Assembly (NCBI RefSeq): GCF_003265705.1 | Contig: NW_020312935.1 | Location: 9,311,743-9,375,742, forward strand | Source of the DNA: Callorhinus ursinus | Lineage: Eukaryota; Chordata; Mammalia; Carnivora; Otariidae | Reading direction: 5' to 3' | Length of the DNA stretch: 64,000 nt | In this document: positions 25,823 through 37,290 of the stretch, piece after piece | Layout of the letters: each line of letters starts with the position of its first letter | How positions within the stretch are numbered: position 1 is the first letter of the stretch | Made by a program: the position numbers and the translations under genes | The notes under the pieces: generated by a model | The model's database searches: none | Told to the model about the DNA's origin: nothing | The model's input: only the letters and a program-made list of their open reading frames with translations

Positions 25823-26342
25823 TATTCACCATAATGGTTCAAAGGCAACCTGTTGAATTGTGCTCTCCTTTAAAATTTCATCCAGAAGTGACCTATCACT
25901 CCATCTCTCATTTCTTTGACCAAAACATGTGATGTGCCAACGCCCAATTTCAAAGAGAATAGGGGAATTTTGAGTCACCATTTGCCTAAACTGCTAAAGA
26001 CCTAAAATATTTGGACAATTCTACCTATATCTCCTGCACTAACCAAAGAGGCCAGGAAGATAAAACCGTAAGAAAACATGCCACTGAAAATTCTCTAAAG
26101 TCAAAATCTAGGACACTCTATGACACCAAACCAGAAAGAGCAGAATTGAAGCCCTTAGGGTAAAGTGAAGGTAGAAATATGGAAGAATTGAAATAATGGA
26201 AAGGAGATTAATGAATATTGGTTATTATCTTGCATAGAGAGGGATCTCCTTTATCTCTAAGGCATTCCTGACCTATGATGAGTCTGTGTTAAAGGTATAA
26301 AGTCAGGGCTGGTAACAAACTTGAGAGACTCTGCCTCACAAC
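25823..26342. other. Unique sequence, nothing recognised
   Basis: No gene or confident repeat. Confidence 0.5.
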
Positions 26343-26358
26343 CAACTCTTCTATTCTT

Positions 26359-26564
26359 TTTTTTTTTTTTTAAGGTTTATTTATTTATTTATTTGACAGA
26401 GAGAGAGAGACAGCGAGAGAGGGAACACAAGCAGGGGGAGTGGGAGAGGGAGAAGCAGGCTTCCCGCGGAGCAGGGAGCCCGATGTGGGGCTCAATCCCA
26501 GGACCCTGGGATCATGACCCGAGCTGAAGGCAGACGCTTAACGACTGAGCCACCCAGGCGCCCC
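26359..26564 (-). mobile_element. Can-SINE, best preserved in the window
   Basis: T-run, (TTTA)n, GA-rich tail complement 'gagagagagagacagcgaga', 'cgcggagcagggagcccgat', 'cgactgagccacccaggcgc'. Perfect 16-bp duplication 'caactcttctattctt' at 26343-26358 and 26565-26580. It is nearly consensus, so probably a recent insertion. Confidence 0.96.
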
Positions 26565-26580
26565 CAACTCTTCTATTCTT

Positions 26581-27044
26581 AGTATTTGATGTTTGTATTT
26601 TTGTCATTCAGTCAATGGATTTAATTGAATTCCCTATATGATTGTGCTTTGCCCAAAAACCAAACCAAAACTTATTTTTCTTACTGATGTATTTCTGGTG
26701 CAGTTACTACAAATTGGCCACAGAGGTGGTGGTGAAGTCAACTCCCTTTCTCCTTGGATCAAAATGTTTCCATGATAACTGTAGATTTTCCAGATGTAAA
26801 TTCCCCAAGACTTTTCTTCTTTGATAAGTCCTTTTTATCTAGACCCTTAATTATTTTCCCCCCAATTTTGGTACCTCTTTGTGTTCAATTCTAAACCACA
26901 GTGGAAATATCCTGGTTTCTAAAGATGGGAATTTGGGTACCAACTATGCTACTTTTAACCATGAGTTATCCTAGCATTGTGTTTTAGTTTTATGATATAC
27001 ACAATGAGGATAATGTTATTTGCTTTACATTTTTTCCTATAATT
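26581..27044. other. Unique sequence, nothing recognised
   Basis: No gene-like structure; short open frame only. Confidence 0.5.
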
Positions 27045-27672
27045 TTATTTATTTTTTATTTTATTATGTTAATCACCATACATTACATCATTAGTTTTTG
27101 ATGTAGCGTTCCATGATTCACTGTTTGCATATAACACCCAGTGCTCCATGCAGTACATGCCCTCTTTAATACCCATCACCAGGCTAACCCATCATCCCAC
27201 GCCTTTCCCCTCTAGAACCCTCAGTTTGTTTCTCAGAGTCCATAGTCTCTCATGGTTTTTCTCCCCTCTGATTTCCCCCCCTTAATTATTCCCTTCCTGC
27301 TATATTCTTCTTCTTTTTTTAACATATAATGTATTATTTGTTTCAGAGGTACAGGTCTGTGAGTCAACAGTCTTACATAATTCACAGCGCTCACCATAGC
27401 ACATACCCTCCCCAATGTCTATCACCCAGCCACCCCATCCCTCCCACCCCCTACTACTCCAGCAACCCTCAGTTTGTTTCCTGAGATTAAGAATTCCTCA
27501 TATCAGTGAGATCATATGATACATGTCTTTCTCTGATTGACTTATTTCGCTCAGCATAATACCCTGCAGTTCTATCCACGTCATTGCAAATGGCAAGATT
27601 TCATTCCTTTTGATGGCTGCATTATATTCCGTTATATATATATACCACCACTTTATCCATTCATCTGTCATT
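27045..27672 (-). mobile_element. 5'-truncated L1, 3' UTR and end of ORF2
   Basis: Starts at the L1 terminus ('ttatgttaatcaccatacat') and continues leftward in L1 sense through the 3' UTR ('ctatcacccagccaccccat') into the last ~140 bp of ORF2, where the reverse complement of 'gatggctgcattatattccg' encodes the diagnostic EYYAAIK-type end. Truncated at 'ccattcatctgtcat'. Several differences from the other L1 copies. Confidence 0.93.
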
Positions 27673-27794
27673 TTTTATGAAGATAAAATACTGTCTCAAA
27701 ATATATTTTTCAAAGGTCAAGAGATTGTAAACATTCATTAAGCATTTATTTCCTGGCCAAACTTTACTGACAATATTAAAGGAAACAATATACT

Positions 27795-28035
27795 GTAGTG
27801 TTCAGAAGTGCAGATTGTAGACTTAGACTTCCTTTGTTCAGTCTTGCTGCAGCCACTGTGTAAGTTTTGGTAAAATAATGTGCTGAGACACATCTTATCC
27901 GTCAGTTAAATTTGAATGATAATAGAAATGCCAACCTTGTGGTTTGGATATAACATTAAAGGAGATAATCTACTAAAAATTAGCTGTGTGCCTGGGAGAC
28001 AGTAAGTACTTGAAACATGCTAGGTATTATTACTA
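27795..28035 (+). repeat. MIR SINE, near full length
   Basis: 'tactgtagtgttcagaagtg', 'agccactgtgtaagttttgg', 'gtgtgcctgggagacagtaa' follow the MIR order from head to 3' end. Confidence 0.75.
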
Positions 28036-28130
28036 AGTCAAACATGTGAAAGTACTTTGTAAGCTATCATATGATGCAAATGTTAGTTACAATATTATTA
28101 TTCTTATTATTGTTACATTTTAGCATGTTG

Positions 28131-28165
28131 GGAGGCAGCTATGCTCACCACTATACCACGAACGC
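28131..28165 (-). pseudogene. Retroposed tRNA-Gly(UCC) 5' half
   Basis: The reverse complement of this 35-bp block matches the 5' half of vertebrate tRNA-Gly(UCC) from base 1 (GCGTT) through the D arm ('ggtatagtggtgagcatagc') to the anticodon loop, with about two mismatches (base 6, and one in the anticodon loop). The rest of the tRNA is absent. A perfect 15-bp direct repeat, 'cattttagcatgttg', flanks it at 28116-28130 and 28166-28180, so it was inserted as a unit. There is no A-tail. The break in the anticodon loop matches a 5' tRNA half or a tailless truncated retropseudogene. It cannot fold as a tRNA, so it is not a functional tRNA gene. The internal A box is present; the B box is lost. 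Confidence 0.88.
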
Positions 28166-28315
28166 CATTTTAGCATGTTGAATCATATTAATCCTCCATA
28201 TATTAGTGATAATTATTCAAATTAATATGCCCAAATGATAATTTATCATTGATAGTCTAAGTGTTCGAAAAGGAGGAACTTGTAAGACAGTGGCTACCAG
28301 TGTATATTTGAAAGT

Positions 28316-28645
28316 GGAGGGGGAGAAAAACCATTAGAGACTATGAACTCTGAGAAACAAACTGAGGGTTTTAGAGGGGAGGAGGGTGGGGGTATGGGTT
28401 AGCCTGGTGATGGGTATTAAGGAGGGCATGAATTGCATGGAGCACTGGGTGTTATACGCAAACAATGAATCATGGAACACGACATCAAAAACTAATGATG
28501 TAATGTATGGTGATTAACATAACAATAAAAAATAAAAATAAAGGAAAAAATAAAGAAAATTAAAAGTCAAAAAATAAATAAAAATAAAATAACATAAAAA
28601 ACTAATGATGTACCGTATGGTGACTAACATAACATAATAAAAAAA
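28316..28645 (+). mobile_element. 5'-truncated L1 3' end with doubled terminus
   Basis: 3' UTR words in order: 'gaaacaaactgagggtttta', 'gatgggtattaaggagggca', 'gagcactgggtgttatacgc', 'ggtgattaacataacaataa'. After an A-rich stretch (28531-28597) the last ~50 bp of L1 appears again (28598-28637) with its own A-tail. A short duplication 'aaagtgga' (28311-28318, 28646-28653) may flank the whole unit. Confidence 0.9.
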
Positions 28646-28653
28646 AAAGTGGA

Positions 28654-30925
28654 AATATTTTTGCTAGTCCCTAAATGAACCAAATAGAACCCAATCTAAA
28701 AAAAAACAAACAAATAAACAAAAAACCCAAAACAAAACCTAACCTAACCAAACAAACAAAAACCTCTGAAACTGTATGTGACAGGTTGTTTGGTTTTGGA
28801 AAAATGTCTTGTCATTTTTGTTTTGAATAGCCCATTTATACTATGTATTATATTCTTTATTCTTATCTTTGTTGTCCTGAATCACCCATATGTTTAAATA
28901 AAGAAGCCATGATTTTTTAAAGTCAAGTGAGTTAATATCTCTGAGAAATTATACAATATAACTATTTTAATATCAAATTAAATCCTAATCTTAAAACAGA
29001 AATCATTAAGACATACTGAGCCAGTTCTCAGTCTCTTGGTCTGCTTGTTTCTCTCCATCATTCCCTCACTTACAGACAAATGTTGATACATGTTTTCCCT
29101 TTTCATAAAAAAAAAAGCTTGTCCTCTTAGTAATAGTATTAAACAAGATAATTTACACAATTTTCTCAAATGTGAATTTTATTTTTGAAGAAATCACATA
29201 TTGTAAAACTTCATATCAATTAAATATAAAACACTTCAGATATTATGCATAAAACTAGGGATATACTTTCAGATAAGGATTCCGGCCTGGAAAAGCTTCT
29301 AATTCAGTAAAAGAGATAGAAAGCACACAACTAAGTTTAAAAGAAACCAGTGCAATATGCATTCCAAGTGGTGTCTGAAGCAAATTGCCGTGTGTGCAGG
29401 GTAGAAAGCGTGATTAATTCAGGATAAGGATATCAGGGAAGGTTCACAAATGTATTCCATCATCATTTGTGCAGTGTGGGTGGGGGAGCACAGGAGCATT
29501 TAGGTTCTTTATTTTTGACTTCCAGCCGGGCTCTAATTAATTTCCAAGGGACTCTCCCCTTGGATCAAGCTCTTCTCTTTAAACAATCCCCATCCCCACC
29601 TCCCAACCTTTTAATTGTTCGCACATTGATTGCTAAGAAAGCTTTTGACCAAATGATGAAAAATTATGCATTTCCTTGTTTTTCTTAGGTCCTGGATGTT
29701 TTAATTGACATTGTCTGTACTTCAGAGATTTAAACCAAGGCACAGAACATTTATTTTATAGGGGCTATTTTTTGGTCTTTATTTTACATTCATACCACTT
29801 CTCTGGGCACTGTTTGTTCAATTGTTTCATTAATGTGTGAACAAAAAAAATAGTGATATAATTAAATCAATATGTCATTCATCAGAAAAAAGGAAATGAA
29901 AATCTATATGTATGTAAAGACAATGTTTTGTGCTATCAGGATTTTAGGGGACGCAGAAGTGTAAATAAGTAATTAAGTGTAAATAAGTAATTAAGTAACT
30001 ACATATATAACCTACAGGAAGACAAAGTAAGAATTGGGCTCAGATTAAAAAAGTGACAGTCTGTAACTATGGTCAGTCAGATTTGTTTCTTTTCTCCCCC
30101 ACCCCATCCTACCCCAGGCATTGCAAACACTTTAAGGCTTATGAGTTATTAGAGTTTGTAAAGACATAATGTTCATTCAGAGCCTGTTGTTTAAATAAAA
30201 GTTTGTGTACCTGTGCTCTTTTATTGTGCAACTGTTGGAAAGACATTTGAACTCAGTTAATCTTCATAGAAAATCTGAATGTTCATGATTATAATTGTAA
30301 ATATACCAGATGGATGGTTGGATGGTATATATTTTCCTTTACTCTTCCTAGTCAAATGTCCCTTCCAACCACTTCTTCCCCAGGGCACCTGGAGTGCCTA
30401 GGTTCCTTTTTCTCCTCTTGCTTTCTTCCATCTCTCCGCTTTTAGGGCTCAGCTTTGCTATGCTACTTTGTACACAGACTGTTAAGTGACATTTCATTGC
30501 ACTCCTGCTTTGCCTGGAGTTTGTAGGGCCTTCAGCTTGGAGCTCCTACTTCAGACATAGCATAAATTCAATTAATTACTACGTTTAGATGATATCTTTC
30601 CAAACAAGAGTGAAAAGGGAGTGATTACAATGGATGGAGACAGATAACTTTTATTCATCCTACCCACATTAGCAAACATTCTACAGGATATTAGAAAGCC
30701 ATGAAAATTGTGTTTTCAGGAATTGTAATACCATGAGAACAATCTTGTATTATAATATTAAATTTAAAAAGTGTAATAGAAAATTTGTACAAAGTAGAAA
30801 ACAAGAATTCTAGAAACACTAGTCAAAGAAAAAAATAAGAAAAAAAACATGAAAGGAAAAAGCTGGAGTGAGAAAACAAGATACTATCAGGTATTTGTTA
30901 CTAGAATACTGTGGGAAAAACTATG
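28654..30925. other. Unique DNA with A-rich tract; possible conserved piece
   Basis: A/C-rich low-complexity sequence at 28696-28765. Two tandem 18-bp copies of 'aagtgtaaataagtaatt' at 29957-29992. 29590-29690 is higher-complexity and octamer-like (see findings). No exon recognised. Confidence 0.5.
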
Positions 30926-31016
30926 GGTGCCTTTTTTTCCTAATTTTTTCTCTCCTCTTTTTCTTTCTCTTTCTCTCTCTCTCCCTCTCTCTCCTTCTCT
31001 CTCATTCATTCATTAT
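30926..31016. repeat. Polypyrimidine tract
   Basis: T/C-only sequence including 'ctctttctctctctctccct', ending in CATT repeats. The two overlapping plus-strand open frames across it are compositional. Confidence 0.85.
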
Positions 31017-32269
31017 TCACAATGCCTATATAAGTAGTGGTATTACTGAAGAAAGACAATCTATTCACAATGTATATTTTTGATTTTTAATTTTATAGGC
31101 AAATTTATATACTAAGTATTGTTGCATTAAGAACCCTCACTCTTTCCTTCTGGTTTCATCAGATTGACCTGTGATGAGAATACTTGTTTAAAATGTTTCT
31201 TATTTTAGTACAAATGAAACATATACACACTAGAACTTTTTTCTAAGTGACAATTACAGAAAAAAGTCAACTTGAATTGTATGAATTATATAGATTGCTG
31301 AGAAGGTCAAAACATTAACCAGGTATTATTGATGTAATGCTGATTAATTATTTCTACTTTTGGAGGTAAAATCAATATATCAACCCGGAAAGGAAGGAGA
31401 ATAATGATTTGAAGAGTGATTTAAAACATGATTCAGGTCGTAGAAGGCAAAATTTTCTTCTGTTTTCGTTCTTAAATTCATCTCCCTCTAGTCCCTTCAG
31501 TGGCACAAAACTTATGACAAGAAAGGCTTAAAAACTTTCTTCATAAAGGTAAGAAGGGGGAAAAAATCCTTCTACAGAACTCTGGTTCCAAGTTTTCATT
31601 TACATGATGCTTCCCTTCCCCTTGGTATTATGTGTTTAGAACAACTGAATTATGACTTTGGCTTCCAGTCAGATCCTGTGAGTCACAGAAGATAAATTGA
31701 TGAACAGTGCTAAAGTTAAGGCTCATAATTCAGTTGTCGGAAGCACATGTTGCAAAAGCAGTTTGTATATGCAATAAAAAATTGGAGAAAACTACCAGGA
31801 ATGCTCTTTCTTCCATTTTGCTTTGGTTCTTAGAGAGAGTTTTGCCCAGTAAGTGTGTTTTGCATCTTCAAATTTACGGCTTTTTGAGCCAAATGTAGAA
31901 ACTGTCTGCGTTTCCAAATCTGATGGTTTATCATCTATAGAAAAACTCAGGATTCCTTTAAAACAAAAATGAAAAAATTCTTTCGTACAGTAGGATAACA
32001 TTTCTGATCCAGAGTTTATACAGAGAATGTTGACTTTTCCCCAGTATATCATTTACGCATAAAATCTTACATTTATGCAACTCCATACATTGAATACATT
32101 TTACATACAGGATGAAATTTTATGTTTAATGTATGTTTTATTGACTAAACTATAAACTTTAACACCTTTTGTGTTCACTCATGTGCTATATGTTAAGAAA
32201 GGGCCTAGCACATAGTCTAAGCACATAACCAAACTCAGAAAATACTTGAATATTAACTACAATTCTCAA
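31017..32269. other. Unique sequence, nothing recognised
   Basis: AT-rich; the 86-codon minus-strand open frame at 31792-32052 has no recognisable domain. Confidence 0.5.
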
Positions 32270-32558
32270 TAAATACTATTAATTGAGTTTCTGCTATGTA
32301 CCAGGCACTGTGATTGACATAAAGTAATAATAACAGCAACAAGAACAATTAGTTTTTATTAAATTGTATGTGCTGAGAATTATGTCTGGTATTTCATATT
32401 CATTTTCTCATTTAATTTCCTAAGTAAGTTTAAAAGATTGGGATCATCACTTTTTGCCTTTTATAGATAGAGATGTTGAGGTTAAGGAAGATTAAATAAT
32501 TTTCCTAAATCAGAGAACTAAAGTGCCAGAACTAGAATCTTACACACTTCTGGCTTTA
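32270..32558 (-). repeat. MIR SINE
   Basis: 'gctatgtaccaggcactgtg', 'ttctcatttaatttcctaag', 'gagatgttgaggttaaggaa', 'gccagaactagaatcttaca' in reversed MIR order. An internal extension suggests two overlapping MIR or MIR-plus-L2 pieces. Confidence 0.8.
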
Positions 32559-32685
32559 CGTACATTACCTTATTTAGTCCTTATAATGAGTATGCAGGTG
32601 GATATTATTTTACACAGTTTTCAGATGATAAAATTAAAACTCACAGAATCAAAGAACACTCAATATTTTTTTAAGTGAAAGATGT
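32559..32685 (-). repeat. Second MIR fragment
   Basis: 'ccttatttagtccttataat', 'gtggatattattttacacag' repeats the reversed MIR 3' half directly after the previous copy. Confidence 0.65.
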
Positions 32686-32744
32686 GGAGAAAAAGAAAAT
32701 TGAACCCCGTTCTGAATGGCTCCAAATTTAATGCTCTTTCTCTG

Positions 32745-33075
32745 AAAGTTAGGTTCTTCGGAGGTTTTAAAGAGAATTTAGAGATTGAACCCTCAAGGAG
32801 CTTAGAACTGTGAAGAGGTAAGACATACACAAATATGACACAAAGTAGAAAGTGACAAATGCTATGAAACTCATGGAAGATAATAGCATCTTATGGTAGT
32901 TTTAAGAAAGCAGACAGAATCATGAGCAGCTTCACAGAAGAGGTGGCATTCAAAATTTCTTTGAAGCCCAGGTGTATATAGGCATGCAAGGATATAAATA
33001 ACAGTGAGCCATGTACCCAAACGGTTGGGTTGGAGCGTATGTTTTGTAAAGGAGAGAGAAGAAAGTTAAACACTA
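32745..33075 (-). repeat. L2 LINE fragment
   Basis: 'aaccctcaaggagcttagaa', 'acatacacaaatatgacaca', 'cacagaagaggtggcattca', 'tttctttgaagcccaggtgt' match the reverse complement of the L2 3' region. Confidence 0.7.
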
Positions 33076-33984
33076 TGGCTAGGGATTTCAGTAATAAAAT
33101 CCCTCGGAAAGGTTAAGTTTTTCAAATAAATTGTTTCAAAGAAACAGTTCGTTGCAATCTTAATACATAATGTACAACAAATAAACTTTGTTCAAGTCCT
33201 TTTTGTAATTTTTTTTTTAAATTGAAAGAAACTGACAAAGTAACTGTTAATTGAACATCTACTCTGTGGAGGGCCCTGTAATAGCAACAGGGGTAGGGTG
33301 GAATGTAGGGGAGAGGTAGAGCAAAAAAGGCAGGCAAAGTGGCTGACCTGGTGGGCACTAATGAGACTGTGATCTGTTGGAGAGTGAACCTTTGGCCAGA
33401 ACAAAATAAAAAGCTAAGTGGCCCATACAAAAATTGAATTTACAACTGCCCTCATTAGTGTCGTGTTCTAGCTAATTGGGCCGTATGTTAATGCACTGGG
33501 CAGGCAACAATGTTGGAAGATAAATGAAAAGGCACTCCATCCTCCAACATCACTATCATGGATATGTAGAGTACCAGATGGTGGCCCGTTATAAATGGAA
33601 TGAGTCATTCTGGAGACACATCTGAAGTATCAATAATTGTGGGATTCACATAAACAGAAGTTTATCTACAAATGCCTTCTCTAAACAGAGGTGGAGAAAG
33701 GAGGCAGCAGTGATTTTGGACAGAGCACTACACTGAGAATTGGAAAACCAAATGTTCAGTACTGTGGAACATATTTGCACCCACTTCCTCCCTATTTTTG
33801 GAATACACTTCCCCCAGGATTTTATAAGCTTGAGTGCTTCTCAACCTTTATTTTTCATCTCAGCTTTCCTTAGCAGACTTAAGGTAAATCTTCCTCCATT
33901 TTCTCAATCTTATTACTGTGTTGGTTTCCTACAAGTATGTGAAAATTTAGTTAACTTATTTACCTGTTTATTATTTTTTTTTAC
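33076..33984. other. Unique sequence, nothing recognised
   Basis: Overlapping minus-strand frames of 102 and 70 codons at 33122-33430 share no recognisable domain. No exon or RNA feature. Confidence 0.5.
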
Positions 33985-34110
33985 CTACACTAGAATCTAA
34001 GCTCCCTTGAGGGAAGGGATTTTTTTCTATCTTATTCACCAGTGTGTCCCCAGCGTCTAAAATAATACCTGCTACATAGTAGATGCTCTTCAAAAATTTT
34101 TGAATGATAA
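33985..34110 (+). repeat. L2 LINE 3' end
   Basis: 'tagaatctaagctcccttga', 'gggaagggatttttttctat', 'cagtgtgtccccagcgtcta', 'tagtagatgctcttcaaaaa' are classic L2 terminal words. Confidence 0.9.
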
Positions 34111-34206
34111 AATTGTGGTCTAAAGCATTTGGTGTAATCTATTTTTGTTGTTGTTTTAATGTTGTAAAAATAGCAGTGCTGTGTGCTGTATAAAAATCAG
34201 AGTTGT

Positions 34207-34383
34207 AAGCACCTGAGTGGCACAGTCGTTAAGTATCTGACTCTTGGTTTCACCTTAGGTAATGATCTCAGGGTCATGAGATCAAGCCCTGTGTCAGTTG
34301 TGTGCTCAGCACCCTGCCCCCTTCCCCTGCTCACGCACTTGCTCTCTCTCTTTCTCTCTAAAATAAATAATTTTTTTTTTAAG
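34207..34383 (+). mobile_element. Can-SINE, diverged
   Basis: 'aagcacctgagtggcacagt', 'aatgatctcagggtcatgag', CT-rich tail, A/T-rich end. Duplications 'atcagagttgt' (34196-34206) and 'atcagaattgt' (34384-34394). Confidence 0.92.
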
Positions 34384-34699
34384 ATCAGAATTGTCAAATC
34401 ATCTGAAGGCCCTTCAGAATTTGAGATGATAGAACATGACTTTGCCATTTATAAAAAATTTAATAATTTATATTTTTATTACATTTTTGTCATTTCTAGT
34501 AAAGGTGAACAGTCATAGGAAGATAAAGCTAGCAGGAGATACTATCTTTGATAAGTTAGTAAGGGATTATGTCCTTAGCCAATTCTGTTCCCTATTCTGT
34601 ATTTCAGTTTCTATAATCTGTGAGGTCCCTCATAAATCGAGGACTCTGTGACTTGCTGACTATATAGCAATCTGATTCCATGACTATATACTTAAGAGA

Positions 34700-34750
34700 T
34701 AGATTTTAACATCTATTAGATTTTAACATCTAATAGATTTTAACATCTAT
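34700..34750. repeat. Three tandem 17-bp units
   Basis: 'tagattttaacatctat' occurs at 34700-34716, 34717-34733 (last base differs) and 34734-34750. Confidence 0.95.
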
Positions 34751-34835
34751 TCCACTGGTGGCTGTGTTTAACAGAATGACATTTCCCTGTATTCCACTTC
34801 TCAGGCTATATTTAAGGTGCCAACTACAGGAAAGG

Positions 34836-34836
<1 letters not shown>

Positions 34837-34883
<47 letters not shown>
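34837..34883. repeat. (TG)23 microsatellite
   Basis: Pure TG dinucleotides over 47 bases. Confidence 0.98.
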
Positions 34884-34884
<1 letters not shown>

Positions 34885-36124
34885 TTTATGCTTATTTTCT
34901 TAGCCATTCAGAACTGTCACAATAATCAGTATTCAAAAATAAATTGTTAAAACTTACTGTAGAGCCAACATAGGGTAAGCTCTATGGGTTGACAGAGAGC
35001 TTGCCATTCCAGTGACATAAAAACTAGGTAAGAATAGAAGTTAAATGTTTGAAATGATAGTGCATGTTGCCTCTACTACAATAGGTTTGTTCTAAAATAA
35101 TAAAGATTAATCTGTGTAGCATAGGAAAGGAAAGAGAAACACATGAGCAAAAAGAAGTTTTTATGAGTCTTGTAAATAATACACTTAATAATGAACCTAG
35201 GAAGAAAGAGGCAAAAACCAGAGAACAGGAACTCATCTCAGCCAAAACAACAGGAAAATCAGCCATAGGTCTCCTTTCTAAACAATATTTAAGAGACACC
35301 AAATTCTAGGCAGGAAAAATATAAGGAACATCATTCATGCAGTAAGGCCAGGGTATAAAATTCCAGGAACATGTAGAGGAGAGAGGAAATAAACTTCTAT
35401 TCCTACTACTACTCTGCAATAAAATTTATATTTTGTTGATCTTTGGGAAACTGCCCTGGAGTTTGTAAGTGTTTACAGAAGAGCAAAGTGAGCCTCACAC
35501 AACTTTGCTGCCTTCTTCAAGGCCACACTATTAATATGTGCCCCAGTCACTCTTGAATCTTAAGGAGATAGAGGGAATTGAGAATACTTGTGTAAAAAAC
35601 GAGTTTATTTACATCAATATCACTATGGTAGACTTACAGCATCACATCTTTGTGTAAACTTTTGCCTGTCTGAAAGTGCACCAAGCTGAGTCTGATGCCC
35701 AACATTTTTATGGTCCTACAGTCTATTTGAAAAGAGTCAACTTTGAAAGCAGATTGCCATTTACCATTCCTAATCCACGTGACAGCTTGTTTAACAGGAG
35801 AGGCTCAAGAAAAACACACTGAAAACCCTACCTTGTGCAGTGAGTTTCCCCAAAATAAAACACAATAGCTTTGGTACAAGTTTCCTTCTATTTATCTGGG
35901 TCTGTATCTTAAAATTTAATTGGAAAGAAAAACATGTAGGTAGGCACACTCAAATTGCTTTTTTAATAATAGCAGTTAACTTTGAAACATTTATAGAATT
36001 GATAATAATAATGACAAAATATTTTAAGTAAAAGGACAAACAAGAGTAAAAAAGCTCATAAGCTTTTTAGTACTTTTATGCCTTACAATTAATAACATCA
36101 TAGTTTGTTTTATAGAGACTCATG
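34884..36124. other. Unique sequence, nothing recognised
   Basis: AT-rich DNA with no confident feature; the 92-codon minus-strand open frame at 35024-35302 looks random. Confidence 0.5.
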
Positions 36125-36290
36125 CAGCATTGTTTGCTGGTGTTTATTTAATAAACACGTGTGCATTCTATTTTTGTAGCAGGGATTGTTCTAGATAGCA
36201 AAGATTTAAAGATGCATGTGGAAGTTTCTGTTGTCATAGAGTTTATAGTCCAGTAAGTAAGATAGAATTAAATAATAATTACAACTGATT
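36125..36290 (-). repeat. L2 LINE 3' end
   Basis: 'tgtttatttaataaacacgt', 'gcagggattgttctagatag', 'catagagtttatagtccagt' follow the reverse complement of the L2 terminus. Confidence 0.7.
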
Positions 36291-37129
36291 ATATTAAAAT
36301 TCAGTGATTTTGGACAAAGGACAACCACTTTTGATTGGTAGCTTCACAAAAGACATACCATGAAAGTTTTCTTAGGTTGAAGTGAGCAAAGAGGCAATGC
36401 AGATATCACAGCCTCTGTCAAAGCAAAGTTGGGATAGGCCACAAATGGAAAGAAATGAATTCCATGTGGTTCAAGCTTTACCTATCTGCCATGGGGTGAC
36501 AAAAAAATGAGATTGAGACTTGTTCACCTACCAATATTGAAGGGCTATGAATGCCGTGCCACTGAATTTGAATCATCTCATCTGTAATGGGGCCCATAGA
36601 GTCACTTCCTTTTAGGATTAGCCTGAATAATCTAAAGCCCTGTCAAGAGTTCAGGAAAAACGGGCTGAAGTAAATGTAATACAGGATTGAATATTTCAGT
36701 CAGGAGAAAGTAACATGACAGAGTTAAGCAGTGTGTGGTTGAACAGAAAGCATTAGCAATGATTATATATCAGTCTGAATTTTTAGGCTTATAAGACAGC
36801 AGATACAAATGAATCTGATTTTTATCGCCTATGACATTTTCAAACAATGAAGTATGCCTTTTTGAATTTTTAAACATCTTTCAGTACTTGTAGTTATGGT
36901 ATCAGTGGTTTGCAGGAAGCTCTTACTTGCCAATGCTTTAGAGCACAGGAAATAACTCATTGTTTACAACCTAGAAACAAATCCTAGAATTCTAGGATTT
37001 TCCCTCCATGAATGTACATAGAAGTTCCCATGAATTATTTCAAAGATGTTGAAAGAGACAGATAAACAAGCATATATGCAGCCCTCCATTTCTTCTCTCA
37101 TCTGTCTTTCCTTTATTCCTCCTTCCCTT
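36291..37129. other. Unique sequence, nothing recognised
   Basis: No gene or confident repeat. Confidence 0.5.
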
Positions 37130-37290
37130 CCTTCCTTCAATAAACATTTTTTGAGAAATCTACCATGTAACTAACATGGCTGTTATAAGTGAGTAGAACA
37201 GACAAAACCTCTCTCTTCAATGAGTTTATATCCTGGGGAAGGTGTGATGGAGTACAAGAGCTAGATAATAAGCATATAATTAATCAAATG
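37130..37290 (-). repeat. L2 LINE 3' end
   Basis: 'ttcaataaacattttttgag', 'gaacagacaaaacctctctc', 'gagtttatatcctggggaag', 'ataataagcatataattaat' match the reversed L2 3' end. Confidence 0.7.

Noticed and set aside
34183..34518. 111-codon plus-strand open frame
   Set aside because: Runs through a Can-SINE and its T-rich end.
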